Positions 53,130-62,007 of a stretch of 64,000 bases of DNA are shown here, piece by piece. Position 1 is the stretch's first letter. Each line of letters starts with the position of its first letter. The notes under the pieces are model-generated. The model was given only the letters and a program-made list of their open reading frames with translations, was not told where the DNA came from and did not search any database. The stretch comes from an uncultured Collinsella sp. (lineage in GTDB: Bacteria > Actinomycetota > Coriobacteriia > Coriobacteriales > Coriobacteriaceae): positions 1 to 64,000 of the forward strand of contig CAUGGC010000004.1 in NCBI GenBank assembly GCA_959599095.1, read 5' to 3'. Both the position numbers and the translations under genes were made by a program.

Positions 53130-56012
53130 ATGACGCTACTGTATTTCCTTACCCTGTTTCCGCTGGTACCGGCGCTGGGCATGCTGCTCGCGCGCGGTGA
53201 CCGCACCCGCGATGCGGTGGGGCTCATAGGCTCCGGCATTATTATGGCGGTGACAGTTGTAGTCGCCGTCATGTTTTTTGGCACGGGTCCGCAGAGCTTT
53301 GAGGTTGCCCCCGGCACCTCGCATGTGCTCTCGATCATCAGTTCCGTTATCGACGTCATCCTGTGCGCCGTCATCCTGTACAACGCGTACAAATATAGGA
53401 ACGCGCTCACCACGGTGCTCAGCGTAGTCCAGTTGGTGGGCTCGCTCGCCTTTGCAGCCATGACGCTGCCCGCGACCGAAGCCGTCACCGCAACCCCGCT
53501 CTACCTGGACTACATGAGCGTGATCATGGTCCTCGCCGTCGGCATCGTCGGCAGCCTTATCTGCGTGTATGCCCTGGGCTACATGAAGGACTTCCAGGCC
53601 CACGACGAGCACGAGGCTGCGCTGCGCGGGCAGACCGCGCCCGACCGTCGCCCGCAGTTCCTGGCGCTTATGTTCCTGTTCCTCTCAGCCATGTTCGTCA
53701 TCGTGACGAGCGACAACCTTGAGTGGCTGTTCTGCGGCTGGGAAATCACCACCGTGTGCTCGTTCCTTATGATTGGCTACACGCGCACGCCCGAGGCCAT
53801 CAAGAACGCCTTCACCCAGATCATCCTCAACATGCTGGGCGGTATCGCGTTTTTGGCCGGACTCATGTACCTGCACGTTAACAGCATGCCGCTGACCATC
53901 TCGGGCATGATCGAGCTTTCCGGCGCCGGAACCGCGCAATCTGCGCTGCTGGTGATGCCGGTCATTCTGTTGTCGCTCGCCGCGCTCACCAAGGCCGCAC
54001 AGATGCCGTTCCACACGTGGCTGTTGGGTGCCATGGTTGCCCCCACGCCCACGAGCGCCCTGCTGCACTCGTCAACCATGGTCAAAGCCGGCGTGTTCCT
54101 GATGGTCAAGCTGAGCCCACTCTATGCCATCTATCCCGTGACCGGCTTTATGGTCACGAGTGTGGGTGCCATCACGTTTTTGCTCGCTGCCCTCATGGCC
54201 ATCTCGCAGAGCAACGCCAAACGTGTGCTCGCGTACTCCACCATTTCCAACTTGGGCCTTATCAGCGCCTGCTTGGGTGTCGGCGCGCCCGAGGCCGTAT
54301 GGGCCGCCATCTTCCTAATCCTGTTCCACACGGTGGCAAAGTCGCTGCTGTTCCTGTGCGTGGGCACGGCCGAGCATCATATCGGCAGCCGCAATATCGA
54401 GGACATGGACGGTATGTTCAGCCGCATGCCGCACCTGACGCGCCTTATGATGCTGGGCATCATGGGCATGTTTGTGGCGCCGTTTGGCATGCTCGTGTCC
54501 AAGTGGGGCGCCCTGGTGGCGTTTGCGCAGACCGGCAACGTGCTCATGATCATGGTGCTGGCCTTTGGCTCGGCCGCGACGTTCTATTTTTGGGGCAAGT
54601 GGCTTGCCAAGCTTTCGGGCGTCGACCCCACGGCTCAAAACGTCGAGGTCAATGTCCATAAGACCGAATGGATGGCGCTCAACACCATCGCCGCGCTGCT
54701 GATTCTGTGCTGCGTGGCGTTTCCGGTTATCTCGAGCGGTCTGGTATCGCCCTATCTCGCCATGGTGTTTGGACGCGTGCCGTACGTTATTGGCAAGGAC
54801 GCCATGTATCTGATGGTGGTTATCGTAGCGTTTATCGCCGTGGTGCTGCTGACGTCGTTCCGCGTGAGCAATAAGCCGCACGTCAACGTGTACCTTTCGG
54901 GCGTGGGAACCGACAAATATCGCCATTTCCGCGGCTCGATGGGACGCGAGGTGAAGGCCGAAAAGCGCAATTGGTACTCGGAGGACGCCCTTGGCGAGAA
55001 GCGTATTGGCCCCGCGGGTAGCGTCGTGTGCTGCAGCATTATCTTGTTTGCGCTGCTGTGTTGCGCGTGGATTGGGCCCGAGCGGCTTGCCATGAGCGCG
55101 CCCTCGGTGTTGCGCGGCAAGTATTTTGAAGGTTCGGGCGTCGTGGGCATCTTTATTGGCACCGTGGCGTTTGCCTTGATTGCGCCTTTGGTTGGTGGCC
55201 TGATCGACGGCGTTGACCGTAAGCTTTCGGCTCGCATGCAGGGCCGCGTGGGCCCGCGCCTGCTACAACCCTTCTACGATGTGGCCAAGCTCCTGCGCAA
55301 GGCCCCCGCCAGCGTAAACACCATGGACGACACCTACATGGCGTGCGCGCTCATCTTTACCGTGGTGGGCGGCGGCATCTTTGTGTCGGGCTCCAACACG
55401 CTGCTGTGCGCGTTTATGGTTACCCTCGCCGCGATCTTTGTGGTGTTGGCGTCCGCCTCGACGCAAAGCCCGTTTGCTCAGGTCGGCGCCGACCGCGAGC
55501 TGCTGCAGGTCATGAGTTACGAGCCCGCCGTTCTGCTGATGAGTGTGGGCCTGTACCTTGCCACCGACAGCTTCGATTCCATTGCTGTGACGGGGCAGTC
55601 GGCCCCTATCATCGTGTACAGCGCGCCCATTTTCCTCGCGTTGCTCGCGGTGCTTACCATCAAGCTGCGCAAGTCGCCGTTTGACCTTTCGTACTCGCAT
55701 CATGCGCATCAGGAGATCGTCCAGGGCGTCGCCACCGAGATGAGCGGCGGCACGCTGGCCAAGATGACCCTTATGCACTGGTGCGAGACCGTGCTGTTTT
55801 TGATGTGGGTGGGCATGTTCTTTGTTTGGGACAACCCCGTGAGCTGGGTTGTAGCCCTGGTCGTGATGGCCGCGACGTATTTTGTCGAGGTCCTGATCGA
55901 CAACACCTTCGCACGCAGCACCTGGCGCAGCTGCTTTAGGCTCGGATGGGGCGTGGCGCTGGTGTTTGGCCTGCTCAACCTTATGCCCATCCTCGTCGAC
56001 GTATTTATTTAG
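53130..56012 (+). CDS. Ech-type hydrogenase membrane subunits EchA-EchB fused
   Basis: A single 960-residue protein in place of two membrane subunits. Residues 1-610 have about fourteen helices and match the NuoL/MrpA-type proton-pumping family (EchA): MPFHTWLLGAMVAPTPTSALLHSSTMVKAG (seen from about 290) and lysines in the trans-membrane helices. Residues about 670-960 match NuoH/HycD (EchB): GRVGPRLLQPFYDVAKLLRK, ADRELLQVMSYEPAVLL and RKSPFDLSYSHHAHQEIV. The joint (about 610-670) is a charged loop with one extra helix. GGGGGAG precedes the ATG. It opens the hydrogenase operon and would carry the proton or sodium path. Confidence 0.9.
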   Translation: MTLLYFLTLFPLVPALGMLLARGDRTRDAVGLIGSGIIMAVTVVVAVMFFGTGPQSFEVAPGTSHVLSIISSVIDVILCAVILYNAYKYRNALTTVLSVVQLVGSLAFAAMTLPATEAVTATPLYLDYMSVIMVLAVGIVGSLICVYALGYMKDFQAHDEHEAALRGQTAPDRRPQFLALMFLFLSAMFVIVTSDNLEWLFCGWEITTVCSFLMIGYTRTPEAIKNAFTQIILNMLGGIAFLAGLMYLHVNSMPLTISGMIELSGAGTAQSALLVMPVILLSLAALTKAAQMPFHTWLLGAMVAPTPTSALLHSSTMVKAGVFLMVKLSPLYAIYPVTGFMVTSVGAITFLLAALMAISQSNAKRVLAYSTISNLGLISACLGVGAPEAVWAAIFLILFHTVAKSLLFLCVGTAEHHIGSRNIEDMDGMFSRMPHLTRLMMLGIMGMFVAPFGMLVSKWGALVAFAQTGNVLMIMVLAFGSAATFYFWGKWLAKLSGVDPTAQNVEVNVHKTEWMALNTIAALLILCCVAFPVISSGLVSPYLAMVFGRVPYVIGKDAMYLMVVIVAFIAVVLLTSFRVSNKPHVNVYLSGVGTDKYRHFRGSMGREVKAEKRNWYSEDALGEKRIGPAGSVVCCSIILFALLCCAWIGPERLAMSAPSVLRGKYFEGSGVVGIFIGTVAFALIAPLVGGLIDGVDRKLSARMQGRVGPRLLQPFYDVAKLLRKAPASVNTMDDTYMACALIFTVVGGGIFVSGSNTLLCAFMVTLAAIFVVLASASTQSPFAQVGADRELLQVMSYEPAVLLMSVGLYLATDSFDSIAVTGQSAPIIVYSAPIFLALLAVLTIKLRKSPFDLSYSHHAHQEIVQGVATEMSGGTLAKMTLMHWCETVLFLMWVGMFFVWDNPVSWVVALVVMAATYFVEVLIDNTFARSTWRSCFRLGWGVALVFGLLNLMPILVDVFI

Positions 56013-56024
56013 GAGGCGGCATCC

Positions 56025-56639
56025 ATGGATCATAAAATGTCGCGCTCGCCGTGGGTTATTCATTACGACGGCTCGAGCTGCAACGGATGCGATATCGAGG
56101 TGTTGGCCTCGCTCACGCCGCTGTTCGATGCGGAACGCTTTGGCGTGGTCAACACCGGCAACCCCAAGCATGCGGACATCTTTTTGGTGACGGGGTCGGT
56201 CAATGTCCAGAACCTGCCTGTCGTGCGCCAGATTTACAACCAGATGCTCGAGCCCAAGTGCGTGGTGGCCTGCGGCATCTGCGCGTGTTCGGGCGGCGTG
56301 TTCCGCGATGCCTACAACGTGATCGGCGGCGTGGACCGCGCGATTCCCGTGGACGTGTACGCGCCCGGGTGCGCCATTCGCCCCGAGACGGTGATCGATG
56401 CCATCGTGGAGGCGTGCGGCATCCTGGACCAGAAGGAGGCCGTGATGCGCGCCGGCGGCGATCCGCTCACCGTGGGCGGCGCCGCTACCTGGGACGGTGG
56501 CGTTGAGCTGGGCGAGGACGGGTTTGTGGCTGGGGCTGGGGCCGGCGACGCGCCTGCCGGGACGCCCGCCGCGTCCGTCGCTGACGACGCACCTGTTGAG
56601 ACGCCCACCGCGTCCGTCGCTGCAAAGGAGGCCGAGTAA
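56025..56639 (+). CDS. Ech hydrogenase small subunit (EchC, NuoB-like)
   Basis: The 204-residue subunit holds the proximal 4Fe-4S cluster. Cys are visible in SSCNGCDIEVLA (about 18-29), CGICACSGGVF (about 86-96) and YAPGCAIRPE (about 115-124), as in NuoB and Ech small subunits. The family ends near residue 145; residues about 150-204 form an extra Ala, Gly, Pro, Thr-rich, low-complexity tail. AGGAGG lies before the ATG. Its stop overlaps the next start by one base. Confidence 0.92.
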   Translation: MDHKMSRSPWVIHYDGSSCNGCDIEVLASLTPLFDAERFGVVNTGNPKHADIFLVTGSVNVQNLPVVRQIYNQMLEPKCVVACGICACSGGVFRDAYNVIGGVDRAIPVDVYAPGCAIRPETVIDAIVEACGILDQKEAVMRAGGDPLTVGGAATWDGGVELGEDGFVAGAGAGDAPAGTPAASVADDAPVETPTASVAAKEAE

Positions 56640-57358
56640 TGCAAAAGGCTATCTATACAACCGTCGGGATCGATGAGCTCCTGTCGCATGTCCAGGCGCT
56701 CAAGGGCGTCGGCGCGCGCTTTGTGCAAATGCACGCCGAGCGCAACGTCGACGACGGCTCGTATCGCCTGCTCTATACGTTTATCAACGTTCGTGCTGCT
56801 CAGGAGCATATTGCGCAGGACGGCAGCTATGCGACCGAGAACCTGGTGGTTGAGGGCATCGACCAGTACCAGGAGATTCCGTCCATCAGCTCGTATTATC
56901 CGGCGGTGTTCCCGTTTGAGAACGAGGCGCACGACCTATTTGGTCTTGCCATTACCGACATGCAGATCGACTTTAAGGGCTTTTTCTACCAGGCCTCGAC
57001 TGCCGAGCCCATGAGCGTTATCACGCCCGAGGTGAAGGCCGCGCGCGAGAAGGCCATGAAGGTCCGTGCCGCCGCCGAGGCCAAGGCGCGCAAGGCTGCG
57101 GCCGAAAAGGCCGCCGCTGCCGCGGCCGCTGCGGGGGAGGCTGCCACGGGCGCTGGCGATGCTGCGGGGGAGGCTGCCGCTCAGCCCGATGCGGCTGCCG
57201 GCTCCGATGCTCAGCACGATGAAGCTGCTGCGAAGGCTGCGCTCAAGGCCGCCGAGATGGAGGCAAAGCTCGCCGCCATGGATCCCGAGAAAGCGGCCAA
57301 GGTCCGCGCGGCGCTTGCCGCCAAGGCCGCCCGCGACAAGCAGAAAAAGGAGGCGTAA
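56639..57358 (+). CDS. Ech hydrogenase subunit EchD (NuoC-like)
   Basis: The 239-residue protein has the 30-kDa NuoC fold in residues 1-125, with SISSYYPAVFPFENEAHDLFG (seen as ISSYYPAVFPFENEAHDLFG) and GLAITDMQIDFKGFFYQ at the contact region with the large subunit. After that come about 110 residues of Ala, Lys and Glu-rich low-complexity sequence that is probably helical or disordered. Such tails are not part of the usual EchD. AGGAGG lies within the end of echC. Confidence 0.85.
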   Translation: MQKAIYTTVGIDELLSHVQALKGVGARFVQMHAERNVDDGSYRLLYTFINVRAAQEHIAQDGSYATENLVVEGIDQYQEIPSISSYYPAVFPFENEAHDLFGLAITDMQIDFKGFFYQASTAEPMSVITPEVKAAREKAMKVRAAAEAKARKAAAEKAAAAAAAAGEAATGAGDAAGEAAAQPDAAAGSDAQHDEAAAKAALKAAEMEAKLAAMDPEKAAKVRAALAAKAARDKQKKEA

Positions 57359-57363
57359 GGTCC

Positions 57364-58452
57364 ATGGCACATCGCTCCGTTATTCCGTTTGGCCCGCAGC
57401 ACCCGGTGCTGCCCGAGCCGCTTCATCTGGACCTGGTGATCGATGACGACCGCGTCATCGAGGCAATTCCGCAGATCGGCTTTGTGCACCGCGGACTCGA
57501 GAAGCTCACCGAAAAGCGCGACATGCACCAGTTTGGCTACATCGCCGAGCGCATCTGCGGCATCTGCGCCGTGGGCCATAGCTATGGCTATGCCAACGCC
57601 TGCGAGCGCATGCTCGACATCGAGGTGCCCGGCCGCGTGCAGTATATCCGCACCATTTTGCACGAGCTTTCGCGCATTCACTCGCACCTGCTGTGGCTGG
57701 GCTTGCTCGCCGATGCCTTTGGCTTCGAGGCGCTGTTCTATCGTTCGTGGACCCTGCGCGAGCAGATCCTCAAGATCTTCGAGAGTACCTGCGGCGGCCG
57801 CGTGATTCTGTCGATTAACGAGATCGGCGGCCTTAAGCACGACATTGAGGACTCCGAGCTGGCAGGCATTGTCCAGACGCTCGATGCCATGCGTCCCGAC
57901 TACGAGGCCCTGGTGCATACGTTTTTGGACGACAATAGCTGCGGCGAGCGCCTGCATGGCGTGGGCGTGATCAGCAAGAAGGACGCGCTGGACCTTTCGA
58001 TGGTCGGCCCGTTCGGTCGTGCCTCGGGCGTGGACTATGACGTGCGCATGTTCGGTGACGGTGCCTATGCGGACCTGTCTGCGTTTGAGCCCATCGTTGC
58101 TAGCGATGGCGACTGCTATGCCCGCTGCCAGGTGCGTTGTGCCGAGGTCACGCAGGCCATGGACATCATCAAGGAGCTTGTCGGCAAGATCCCGCACGAC
58201 GGTATCGGCGGGCGTACCAAGCTTACGCCGGCTGACGGCGCGCGCGGCGAGGTTGTGATTGAGCAGCCGCGCGGCGAGGCGTACTACTATGTGCGCGGCA
58301 ACGGCACCAAGAACCTGGACCGCTTCCGCGTGCGCACGCCGACGTCGCAGAACCTGGCGGGTCTGACGCATGCGCTGCAGGGCGTGCTTCTTGCCAACGT
58401 GCCCATGATTATCCTGACCATCGACCCCTGCATTAGCTGCACGGAAAGGTAG
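57364..58452 (+). CDS. Ech hydrogenase large subunit with NiFe site (EchE)
   Basis: A 362-residue catalytic subunit. Both nickel-binding Cys pairs are present: ERICGICAVGHS (about residues 61-72) and DPCISCTER at the very end. This separates it from NuoD, which has lost them, and marks a group 4 NiFe hydrogenase. The protein stops right after the last Cys pair, with no extension to be cut off during nickel insertion. GGAGG is close to the ATG. The enzyme would evolve H2 from reduced ferredoxin (or use H2) coupled to ion movement. Confidence 0.95.
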   Translation: MAHRSVIPFGPQHPVLPEPLHLDLVIDDDRVIEAIPQIGFVHRGLEKLTEKRDMHQFGYIAERICGICAVGHSYGYANACERMLDIEVPGRVQYIRTILHELSRIHSHLLWLGLLADAFGFEALFYRSWTLREQILKIFESTCGGRVILSINEIGGLKHDIEDSELAGIVQTLDAMRPDYEALVHTFLDDNSCGERLHGVGVISKKDALDLSMVGPFGRASGVDYDVRMFGDGAYADLSAFEPIVASDGDCYARCQVRCAEVTQAMDIIKELVGKIPHDGIGGRTKLTPADGARGEVVIEQPRGEAYYYVRGNGTKNLDRFRVRTPTSQNLAGLTHALQGVLLANVPMIILTIDPCISCTER

Positions 58453-58459
58453 GCGCGGC

Positions 58460-58801
58460 ATGAGTTTGCTGACATTTGCCAAGACGGCCTTGGGCTCTAT
58501 GGTCAAGCAGCCGGTAACGGTGTGCTATCCGCAGGAGAAGCTCGCGGCGCCCGAGCGCCTGCGCGGGCATATCGTCAATGACATGGACGTGTGCATTTGC
58601 TGCGGCATGTGCGCGCGTCGTTGCCCGGCGGGCGCGCTCGTAGTCGATCGCAAGGGCGGAACGTGGTCGATCGACCCGTATGCCTGTGTGGTGTGCGGCG
58701 AGTGCATCGAGAGCTGCCCCAAGCACTGCCTGACTATGGATACCGCCCGTACTCCGGTTGCGGCAGACAAGATTCCCACGGTAGAAACTAAGCCGGAGTA
58801 G
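58460..58801 (+). CDS. Ech hydrogenase ferredoxin-like subunit (EchF)
   Basis: The 113-residue protein carries two 4Fe-4S clusters: CICCGMCARRCP (about 46-57) and CVVCGECIESCP (about 75-86). It passes electrons between soluble ferredoxin and the small subunit. It is the last gene of the operon, 7 bases after echE, and a long hairpin follows. No hydrogenase maturation genes (hyp) are in the window. Confidence 0.93.
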   Translation: MSLLTFAKTALGSMVKQPVTVCYPQEKLAAPERLRGHIVNDMDVCICCGMCARRCPAGALVVDRKGGTWSIDPYACVVCGECIESCPKHCLTMDTARTPVAADKIPTVETKPE

Positions 58802-58811
58802 CGCTGGAATA

Positions 58812-58845
58812 GGGGCCGGTGGGGCAAAAATGCCCCACCGGCCCC
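58812..58845 (+). terminator. Hairpin after the Ech operon
   Basis: A perfect 15-bp stem (GGGGCCGGTGGGGCA and its complement) around AAAA. No T tract follows, so it may be a stability hairpin or an unusual stop. The region 58802-59090 has no gene. Confidence 0.65.
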
Positions 58846-58874
58846 GCGCGTGAACTCGCGGTTGGGCCGCTACG

Positions 58875-59036
58875 AACAAAACTATGTCGGTTTACTACGA
58901 TGAATTCGACATCCCCGACCATGACTGCATTTTTCTAAATATTGCAAGCGTTTTACCTGCGGTTTTGCAAGCGCGCAATTTGCTGTGGTCGAAGGTAGGC
59001 GATTCATCGTAGTAAATCGGTATAGTTTTGAAATGG
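58875..59036. repeat. Palindromic element family B, copy 3
   Basis: Outer arms CAAAACTATGTCGGTTTACT with ACGATGAAT (58877-58905) pair with 59002-59030; the pairs run nearly without break. The core CCCGACCATGACTGC, TTTACCTGCGGTTTT and GCTGTGGTCGAAGGT is shared with 43615 and 43878. It lies between convergent genes (echF and the response regulator). Confidence 0.7.
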
Positions 59037-59090
59037 CATTAAATCGGTAGCAGCCATTTTGTCATGCCGGGCTGATCGGTCTTTGGGTAA

Positions 59091-59720
59091 TTACCCTCGC
59101 AGGTAGGCGATGGCGATCTGTGTGCGGTTGCGCAGGCCCATTTTGGCCAGGATCGAGCTGATGTGGTTGCGCACGGTGCCTTCGCCCATATAGGCGGTGG
59201 CGGCAATCTCCTTGTTGTCGAGGCCGCGGGCGATGAGCTCAGCGACTTCGAACTCGCGGTCGGTCAGGCTGGCGAAGGCTGCGGGCCGGCGGAGCGTGCC
59301 CGCCTCAACGCCCGTTCCGTCAAAGTTGATATCCTCGATCGCCTTACCCTCGAGCACGCGTTTGCCGTCCATGACCTGCGCCAACGCTGGCGGGATGGCG
59401 GCGACATCGGTTTTAATCAGGTAGCCGCGGGCGCCCAGTTTGAGCGCCGACACAATGTACTCGTCATCCGAGAATGTCGTCAGAAACACCACGCGCGCTG
59501 CAGGGTCGCGCTCAAGAATCTCGTGTGCGGCCGAAAGGCCGTCGTGTCCCGGCATCTGGATGTCGAGCAGTGCGATATCGGGTGCGTGTTCGGCGTAGAG
59601 CGCCACCGCGTCGTTGCCGTTGGCACCGGTGCCCACCACTTCGATCTGTGGCTGGGCGCCCAGGATAATCTTGAGCGAATCGACCACCAAGCGGTCGTCG
59701 TCGACAACGATGAGCCTCAT
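59091..59720 (-). CDS. NarL/LuxR-type response regulator
   Basis: The 209-residue protein has a receiver domain with acidic pocket VVDDDRL and phospho-Asp in IALLDIQMPG (about residue 53), then Thr and Lys in FLTTFSD and YLIKTD. A LuxR-type HTH follows (about 145-205) with LTDREFEVAELIARGLDNKEIA and NHISSILAKMGL. Its start overlaps the sensor stop by 4 bases, so they form an operon. It likely controls the divergent ABC genes that begin at 61060. Confidence 0.93.
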   Translation of the reverse strand: MRLIVVDDDRLVVDSLKIILGAQPQIEVVGTGANGNDAVALYAEHAPDIALLDIQMPGHDGLSAAHEILERDPAARVVFLTTFSDDEYIVSALKLGARGYLIKTDVAAIPPALAQVMDGKRVLEGKAIEDINFDGTGVEAGTLRRPAAFASLTDREFEVAELIARGLDNKEIAATAYMGEGTVRNHISSILAKMGLRNRTQIAIAYLRG

Positions 59721-60862
59721 CGGCCCTCATCTCCTTGCTGTTTGGGAACGGTGGCAAACACACGCCAGCCGCCGGCGCCGGCACGCGGGCCGGCGGTGAA
59801 GGTGCCGCCAAGCGCCTCGATGCGCTCGCGCATGGAGGCGAGCCCCATGCCCTCTGCGGTGCCGCGGCCGCTTGCTTGGACCTCACCCACGCCATCGTCG
59901 GTAACAATGAGCTGGTAAAACGACGGATGCTCCATGCACCGTACGGTGACGGTCTGGGCGCAAGCGTGGCGCATGGTATTGGAGAGCGCTTCGCGCAGGA
60001 CCGCTGCAAAGCAGTTGGCGACGTTTGCGGGCGCATGTTCGGCCATAACTTCAAGCTCAATCTGCGGGCCGCCGTCCGAGCGTGTGCCTTCGACAATGCG
60101 TTCGAGCTGCACGGAAAGGTCGACGGCGTTGTCGTTGAGCGCGTGGACGCTGGTGCGCACAAGCTGGAGCGCCTCGTCAACCGTGCGTTTAACGTCGGCG
60201 AAATCGGCGGCGACGCCAGGCTCGTCGGCGTGGACCACGCGTAGGGCTTCGGCCTGCAGTGAGGCGCGCGTGAGCTGGTGCCCGACGTTATCGTGGATCT
60301 CGCGCGCGATGCGGGCGCGTTCGGCGAGCGTCGCGAGCTCGACTTCGTAGTCCTGGCGATCGGCAAGATCGCGGTTGCGCGCCTCGAGCGCGAGGGCTCG
60401 TTCCTGCAGCTCGTCGCGGGTGCGGCGCATGCGCCGCTGCTCGCGCTCCAACTGGGCGGTGCGTAGCGATAGCAAGGTGGCGGCAACCGAAAGGATGGCG
60501 GTTAACAGCAGCGTTCGGGTGGTGAGCACGCCACCACGAAGGTCCGCGACAAGCGCGCAGACAAACACGGCGCCAATCGCCAGCGCGGGCCAGATTCGTT
60601 CACGGCGAACGCGTCGCGCGATGTCATAGAGAGCGAGAGGCGCAAACGGCACAAACGGCGGCACGAAGACAGCCGCGATGATGCAGGCGTAGCTCGCGGC
60701 CTCGCTCACACGGCGGGCGCGGTTTCCCTGTACGACCTCGGCCAGCGAGGTGGCAATAACGCCAAGGCAAAACGCCGCGACCAGGCGAGCGTCCACAGCA
60801 AGACCCATGGCGGCCGCAATACAGCACGCCAGCACGATCGATTTGTCGAAAAGCCTGTTCAT
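59717..60862 (-). CDS. Sensor histidine kinase, NarX/LiaS/DesK family
   Basis: A 381-residue membrane sensor. Residues 1-135 hold about five helices with hardly any outer loop, suggesting it senses the membrane itself. A coiled-coil and dimerisation region follows, with the phosphoacceptor His in ARIAREIHDNVGHQL (about 188-202), then the ATPase domain with VLREALSNTMRH and GMGLASMRERIEALGG. There is no ribosome binding site before ATG 60862, but TACAAT lies 6 bases upstream, so it may be translated from a leaderless message. The frame extends further upstream without homology. Confidence 0.9.
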   Translation of the reverse strand: MNRLFDKSIVLACCIAAAMGLAVDARLVAAFCLGVIATSLAEVVQGNRARRVSEAASYACIIAAVFVPPFVPFAPLALYDIARRVRRERIWPALAIGAVFVCALVADLRGGVLTTRTLLLTAILSVAATLLSLRTAQLEREQRRMRRTRDELQERALALEARNRDLADRQDYEVELATLAERARIAREIHDNVGHQLTRASLQAEALRVVHADEPGVAADFADVKRTVDEALQLVRTSVHALNDNAVDLSVQLERIVEGTRSDGGPQIELEVMAEHAPANVANCFAAVLREALSNTMRHACAQTVTVRCMEHPSFYQLIVTDDGVGEVQASGRGTAEGMGLASMRERIEALGGTFTAGPRAGAGGWRVFATVPKQQGDEGR

Positions 60863-61059
60863 ACGGGTATTGTACGCGAAGCCGCGCGTGGTGGAGGGAC
60901 CGCCTGCGCAACCGTGACATTCCTCCCACGCGGCAAAGCGGGGACGTCGGCAGGCCGCACGGCCAAGCTCCGCACTCGTGACAAAGCTCACTGGTGCGCG
61001 CCGCTCGCTCCTGCGATGATGCAATCGTACCGGGCCGCAATCAACAGAAGGGCCGCCTC

Positions 61060-61998
61060 ATGACAGACATCGTCCACGTCGAAAACCTCGTCAAGCGCTA
61101 CGACGACCTTATCGCGCTCGACCACTTTAGCCTGAGCATCGCCCCCGGCGAGATCTTTGGCCTGCTGGGCCCCAACGGCTCGGGCAAGACCACGTCCATC
61201 AACTGCATTCTGCAGCTGCTCGCCTACGACAAAGGCACCATCGAGCTGTTCGGCGAGCCCATGACGCCCGCCCGCTACGACCTCAAGCGCCGCATCGGTG
61301 TGGTGCCGCAGCAGGTGGCGGTGTTTGACGAGCTTACGGTGCGCGAGAACATCGACTATTTCTGCAGCCTTTACGTCAACGACCGCAAGCGCCGCCGCGC
61401 GCTGGTGGACGAGGCGATCGACTTTGTCGGGCTGGGCGACTTTACCAAGTTTCGCCCCGGCAAGCTCTCGGGCGGCCTGGCGCGTCGCCTCAACATCGCC
61501 TGCGGTATCGCGCACAAGCCCGAGCTCATCTTCTTTGACGAGCCCACGGTGGCGGTCGACCCGCAGAGCCGCAACGCCATCCTGGAGGGCATCTGCCGCC
61601 TGCGCGACGAGGGCGCCACGGTGGTGTATACCAGCCATTACATGGAGGAAGTCGAGCAGATTTGCAGCCGCATCATGATCATGGACGGCGGACGTGTGCT
61701 GGCGCAGGGCACCAATGACGAGCTCAAACGCATGATTCAAATGGGCGAGCGCGTGACTGTCGAGGTCAGCGCCGTAGAGACCGCCACGGTCGAGCGGCTG
61801 CGCGCCCTCGAGCACGTGCTTTCGGTTGAGTTGTCCGGCGGCGAGCTCGTCTGCACCTGCGAAGCGAGCCCGCACAATTTGGTCGACATCCTCGACACGC
61901 TGCGCGCCGCCGATGTGGCGCTCGGCCGCGTGTGGAGCGAGCCGCCGACCCTCAACGACGTGTTCCTCGAGATCACCGGCCGCGAGCTGCGCGACTAG
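61060..61998 (+). CDS. ABC transporter ATP-binding protein
   Basis: The 312-residue ATPase of an ABC-2 export system. It has Walker A GPNGSGKTT (about 38-46), a Q-loop, a relaxed signature LSGGLARR (about 138-145), Walker B LIFFDEPTVAVD (about 157-168) and an H-loop in YTSHYMEE. The C-terminal 80 residues are a typical DrrA/NodI-like extension. Two membrane proteins follow. Substrates of such pairs include drugs, peptides and lipids; none can be chosen. It is divergent from the two-component system, which probably regulates it. Confidence 0.93.
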   Translation: MTDIVHVENLVKRYDDLIALDHFSLSIAPGEIFGLLGPNGSGKTTSINCILQLLAYDKGTIELFGEPMTPARYDLKRRIGVVPQQVAVFDELTVRENIDYFCSLYVNDRKRRRALVDEAIDFVGLGDFTKFRPGKLSGGLARRLNIACGIAHKPELIFFDEPTVAVDPQSRNAILEGICRLRDEGATVVYTSHYMEEVEQICSRIMIMDGGRVLAQGTNDELKRMIQMGERVTVEVSAVETATVERLRALEHVLSVELSGGELVCTCEASPHNLVDILDTLRAADVALGRVWSEPPTLNDVFLEITGRELRD

Positions 61999-62007
61999 GG
62001 GGCAGCC

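Noticed and set aside
53130..58801. NADH dehydrogenase (complex I) or Mrp antiporter
   Set aside because: The large subunit retains both nickel-binding Cys pairs, and the six parts match Ech; NADH-binding subunits and Mrp partners are absent.
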